Assembly (NCBI RefSeq): GCF_900141885.1
Contig: NZ_FQYY01000001.1
Location: 62,001 to 126,000, forward strand
DNA from: Mesonia phycicola
GTDB taxonomy: Bacteria; Bacteroidota; Bacteroidia; Flavobacteriales; Flavobacteriaceae
Reading direction: 5' to 3'
DNA: 64,000 nt
Under the pieces are notes generated by a model. The model ran no database searches. It was not told the origin of the DNA and saw nothing but the letters and a program-made list of their open reading frames with translations. A program made the translations under genes and the position numbers. Shown one piece after another: positions 61,990 to 64,000 of the stretch; positions within the stretch are counted from its first letter, which is position 1, and each line of letters begins with the position of its first letter.

Positions 61990-63522
61990 ATGAAATACAT
62001 ATATCCTCTACTTTTATTGTGTTCTATTGTTTTATGGAGCTCTTGTAGAAACGATTTTGAAACACAACCTAGTACTGGTAATTTAGAGTTTTCTAAAGAT
62101 ACCGTTTACCTAGATACGGTATTTTCTGGTATTGGCTCAAGCACTTATAATCTTACTGTTTATAATAGAAGTGATGAAGATATAACCATCCCTAGCATAA
62201 AATTATCTAAAGGAGAAAGCTCTAACTACAGGTTAAACGTAGACGGATTGCCAGGAAAATCTTTTGAAAACATAGACATACTAGCAAAAGACAGTATTTT
62301 TGTTTTTATAGAATCTACCACAAACATTGACAATTATAGCCAAGAAAACCAATTTTTACTAACAGACGCTATAGAGTTTGATACAGAGGCTTACCTACAA
62401 AAAGTGGAGTTAGTAACGCTAATACAAGACGCTATTTTTCTTTATCCTGAAAAATTTAACGATGGCTCCACAGAAAGCCTATCATTCGGTTTTGACGAAG
62501 AAGGCAATGAAATTTTAATTGACGGCTTTTTCTTAGATGATACCGAATTAACCATGACTAACGAAAAACCTTACGTAATATATGGCTATGCAGCAGTACC
62601 AGGCAATCGTACATTATCTATAGATGCTGGTGCTAGAATTCACTTTCATGCAGACAGCGGTATAATAGTAGCTAATAATGGCTCATTACATGTAAACGGT
62701 AATTTAAGTTCAGACCAAGAAAACTTAGAAAACGAAGTTATTTTTGAAGGAGACCGATTAGAGCCTGATTTTAGTGAAGTTGCAGGCCAATGGGGAGCAA
62801 TTTGGTTAACAGAAGGAAGCACCAATAACATTATTAATTATGCAACCATAAAAAATGCTACTGTTGGTCTTTTGATGGACTCTAACGATGGTAGCAGTAA
62901 CCCTACGCTTACCATTAAAAATTCTAAAATTTACAACTCTTCTAATGTTGGTTTATTAGCTAGAACTGGGTTTATAGAAGGTGAAAATCTCGTGATTAAT
63001 AAAGCAGGACAAAGCTCTCTAAACCTATCTTTAGGAGGCCAATATAACTTCACAAATTGCACTTTTGCTAATTATTGGACGGGAAGCTTTAGATCTTACC
63101 CTTCTGTTTTAGTAGAAAATTACTTAGAAACAACAGATGAAATTTTTGTTTCAGATTTAATACAAGCAAATTTTTATAATTGTATTATTTATGGAAATGA
63201 AAATAAAGAGTTGTTTTTTAATGAAAGAGAAGAAGCTGCTTTTAATTATAAATTTGAAAATTGCTTAATCAAATACAATAACTTTGGAAGTTCTACTGAC
63301 GATATTGATTTTGAAGATGAAACTCTTTTTCCTGGTTGCATTGTAAATGAAGAACCTAACTTTTTAGCTCCTGAAGATAATGAACTAATGATAAATGAAG
63401 AGTCTGCAGCCAATAGCCTTGCAAATCCTTCTACTTCAACCTCTACAGACATTTTAGGGGTTTCAAGAGGTAGCAATCCCGATACTGGTGCTTATGAAAG
63501 TATTATTTTCCCTGAAGAATAA
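61990..63522 (+). CDS. Right-handed beta-helix lipoprotein of unknown function
   Basis: This 510-residue lipoprotein (lipobox WSSC, Cys near 19) has an N-terminal Ig-like region (about 35-135), then a parallel beta-helix (about 190-400) with asparagine-rich turns: IIVANNGSLHVNGNL, NIINYATIKNATVG, NPTLTIKNSKIYNSSNVG, NFTNCTFANYW. It ends with DILGVSRGSNPDTGAYES, typical of beta-helix surface proteins. It is probably envelope-bound and may bind polysaccharide. It is co-transcribed with the cyclotransferase gene. Confidence 0.8.
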   Translation: MKYIYPLLLLCSIVLWSSCRNDFETQPSTGNLEFSKDTVYLDTVFSGIGSSTYNLTVYNRSDEDITIPSIKLSKGESSNYRLNVDGLPGKSFENIDILAKDSIFVFIESTTNIDNYSQENQFLLTDAIEFDTEAYLQKVELVTLIQDAIFLYPEKFNDGSTESLSFGFDEEGNEILIDGFFLDDTELTMTNEKPYVIYGYAAVPGNRTLSIDAGARIHFHADSGIIVANNGSLHVNGNLSSDQENLENEVIFEGDRLEPDFSEVAGQWGAIWLTEGSTNNIINYATIKNATVGLLMDSNDGSSNPTLTIKNSKIYNSSNVGLLARTGFIEGENLVINKAGQSSLNLSLGGQYNFTNCTFANYWTGSFRSYPSVLVENYLETTDEIFVSDLIQANFYNCIIYGNENKELFFNEREEAAFNYKFENCLIKYNNFGSSTDDIDFEDETLFPGCIVNEEPNFLAPEDNELMINEESAANSLANPSTSTSTDILGVSRGSNPDTGAYESIIFPEE

Positions 63523-63540
63523 AAGAAAAATAACCTCATA

Positions 63541-63574
63541 AAAAAAGCCTGCTAAAATTAGCAGGCTTTTTTTA
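63541..63574. terminator. Bidirectional terminator between convergent genes
   Basis: A perfect 12-bp stem (AAAAAAGCCTGC with GCAGGCTTTTTT) with a loop of about 9 nt is flanked by A/T runs. It lies between the beta-helix gene and the DUF2059 gene. Confidence 0.87.
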
Positions 63575-63587
63575 TATGTTGATTTAC

Positions 63588-64000
63588 TTATTGTGCAGAG
63601 TACTTCTGAAAAATATTTTGAAACTTCATCATTAATCCCTGAGTTAAGCTTATATTTTTAGCTAAAACTTGAGGCGTAGCACTTAAAACACTTTTACCTG
63701 CAGGAGTTTGGTAAAACTCTATCATTTTCTCTAAATCCTCTTTAGGCACGTTCTCAATATAAACATCTACCAACTGAGAATACATTCCATCTAATTCAGC
63801 TTTAATTTCGCTTTTGAAAGCTTCCTTATTTCTATCTGGTAAACCTGCAGCCATTTGGTCAATGTAAGGACTTATAGCATCTTCACTACCGGTATTCAAC
63901 TTAACAAAATTCAGTAATTCTTTTTTAAACTCCGTCTCTTCTTGTGCAAAACCAGAGAAACTTAAGCCTACAAAAGCAACAGCGATTAATAACTTTTTCA
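63588..64000 (-). CDS. Exported DUF2059 domain protein (first base beyond the window)
   Basis: The frame runs through the right edge. The last three bases (TCA, read as TGA on the minus strand) are the end of the ATG at 64001 and the first base of the next codon, so only one base is missing. The predicted protein starts MKKLLIAVAFVGLSFSGFAQ, a signal peptide, and ends with the DUF2059 domain (EDLEKMIEFYQTPAGKSVLS). It would be periplasmic and is of unknown function. A shorter start at 63899 (TTG) would cut off the signal peptide. Confidence 0.82.
   Translation of the reverse strand, partial: KKLLIAVAFVGLSFSGFAQEETEFKKELLNFVKLNTGSEDAISPYIDQMAAGLPDRNKEAFKSEIKAELDGMYSQLVDVYIENVPKEDLEKMIEFYQTPAGKSVLSATPQVLAKNISLTQGLMMKFQNIFQKYSAQ

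Noticed and set aside
63588-63899. A short DUF2059 gene starting with TTG at 63899
   Set aside because: The same frame continues to the right edge and there encodes a signal peptide, so the true start is just outside the window.

Overview
The window is a chromosomal stretch from a member of the Flavobacteriaceae (Bacteroidota), probably marine. This rests on the low GC content, promoters of the Bacteroidota type (TTG, about 19 bp, TAnnTTTG), many lipoproteins with short lipoboxes, almost no Shine-Dalgarno sites, a zeaxanthin-type carotenoid operon, PepSY-like, DUF2007, DUF2059 and DUF6252-like proteins, and a compact SRP RNA. The genus cannot be fixed from this sequence. I see no phage, integrase, transposase, CRISPR array, tRNA or rRNA.

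Layout. 1-1110: start of acnB (minus, cut by the left edge). 1.5-7.5 kb: an APH-fold kinase, then a MerR/B12-binding regulator followed directly by crtI, crtB, crtZ and crtY, a route from GGPP to zeaxanthin. 7.5-12 kb: a TlpA-like thioredoxin and a two-component system flanked by two PepSY-like secreted proteins, then an SdiA-regulated-family protein. 12-20 kb: acnA, then a minus-strand operon of three parvulin/SurA-like proteins ending in a MoxR ATPase. 20-27.5 kb: guanine deaminase, a divergent HxlR/VOC pair, amidase, a Bcr-type exporter, a LacI regulator, trxB, a tryptophan 2,3-dioxygenase and a Sua5-family enzyme. 27.5-32.6 kb: a tetR-ABC-hlyD-tolC operon whose ABC protein has lost every recognisable ATPase motif. 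32.7-41.3 kb: a small Tudor-like protein, a UvrD/PcrA helicase, a glutamate-synthase-like flavoprotein, a patatin and an M1 peptidase.

41.3-45.1 kb: a YD-repeat lipoprotein, a CFFCG secreted protein, a FtsX/LolE-type permease with a His/acid-rich loop, its ATPase and a small His/Cys membrane protein. Together these look like a metal-linked (probably zinc-linked) export module. 45.2-57.5 kb: recG, an AEC transporter, pheT, a fasciclin protein, lysA, a UMF1-type transporter and an ABC-F protein with an unusual second nucleotide site. 57.7-64 kb: a cysteine-less thioredoxin-fold lipoprotein, transaldolase, an SDR, the SRP RNA, glutamine cyclotransferase, a beta-helix lipoprotein and a DUF2059 protein cut by the right edge.

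The observations most worth following are: the degenerate ABC protein in an otherwise complete tripartite export operon with a palindromic candidate TetR operator; a shared TTCC(C/T)AATTC box at a fixed distance from the -7 element in front of the two-component genes and both PepSY genes; the photoreceptor-type Wx9EH motif in the regulator of the carotenoid operon; two copies of an interspersed structured repeat (37584-37682 and 55821-55910); and the candidate zinc-linked ABC locus.
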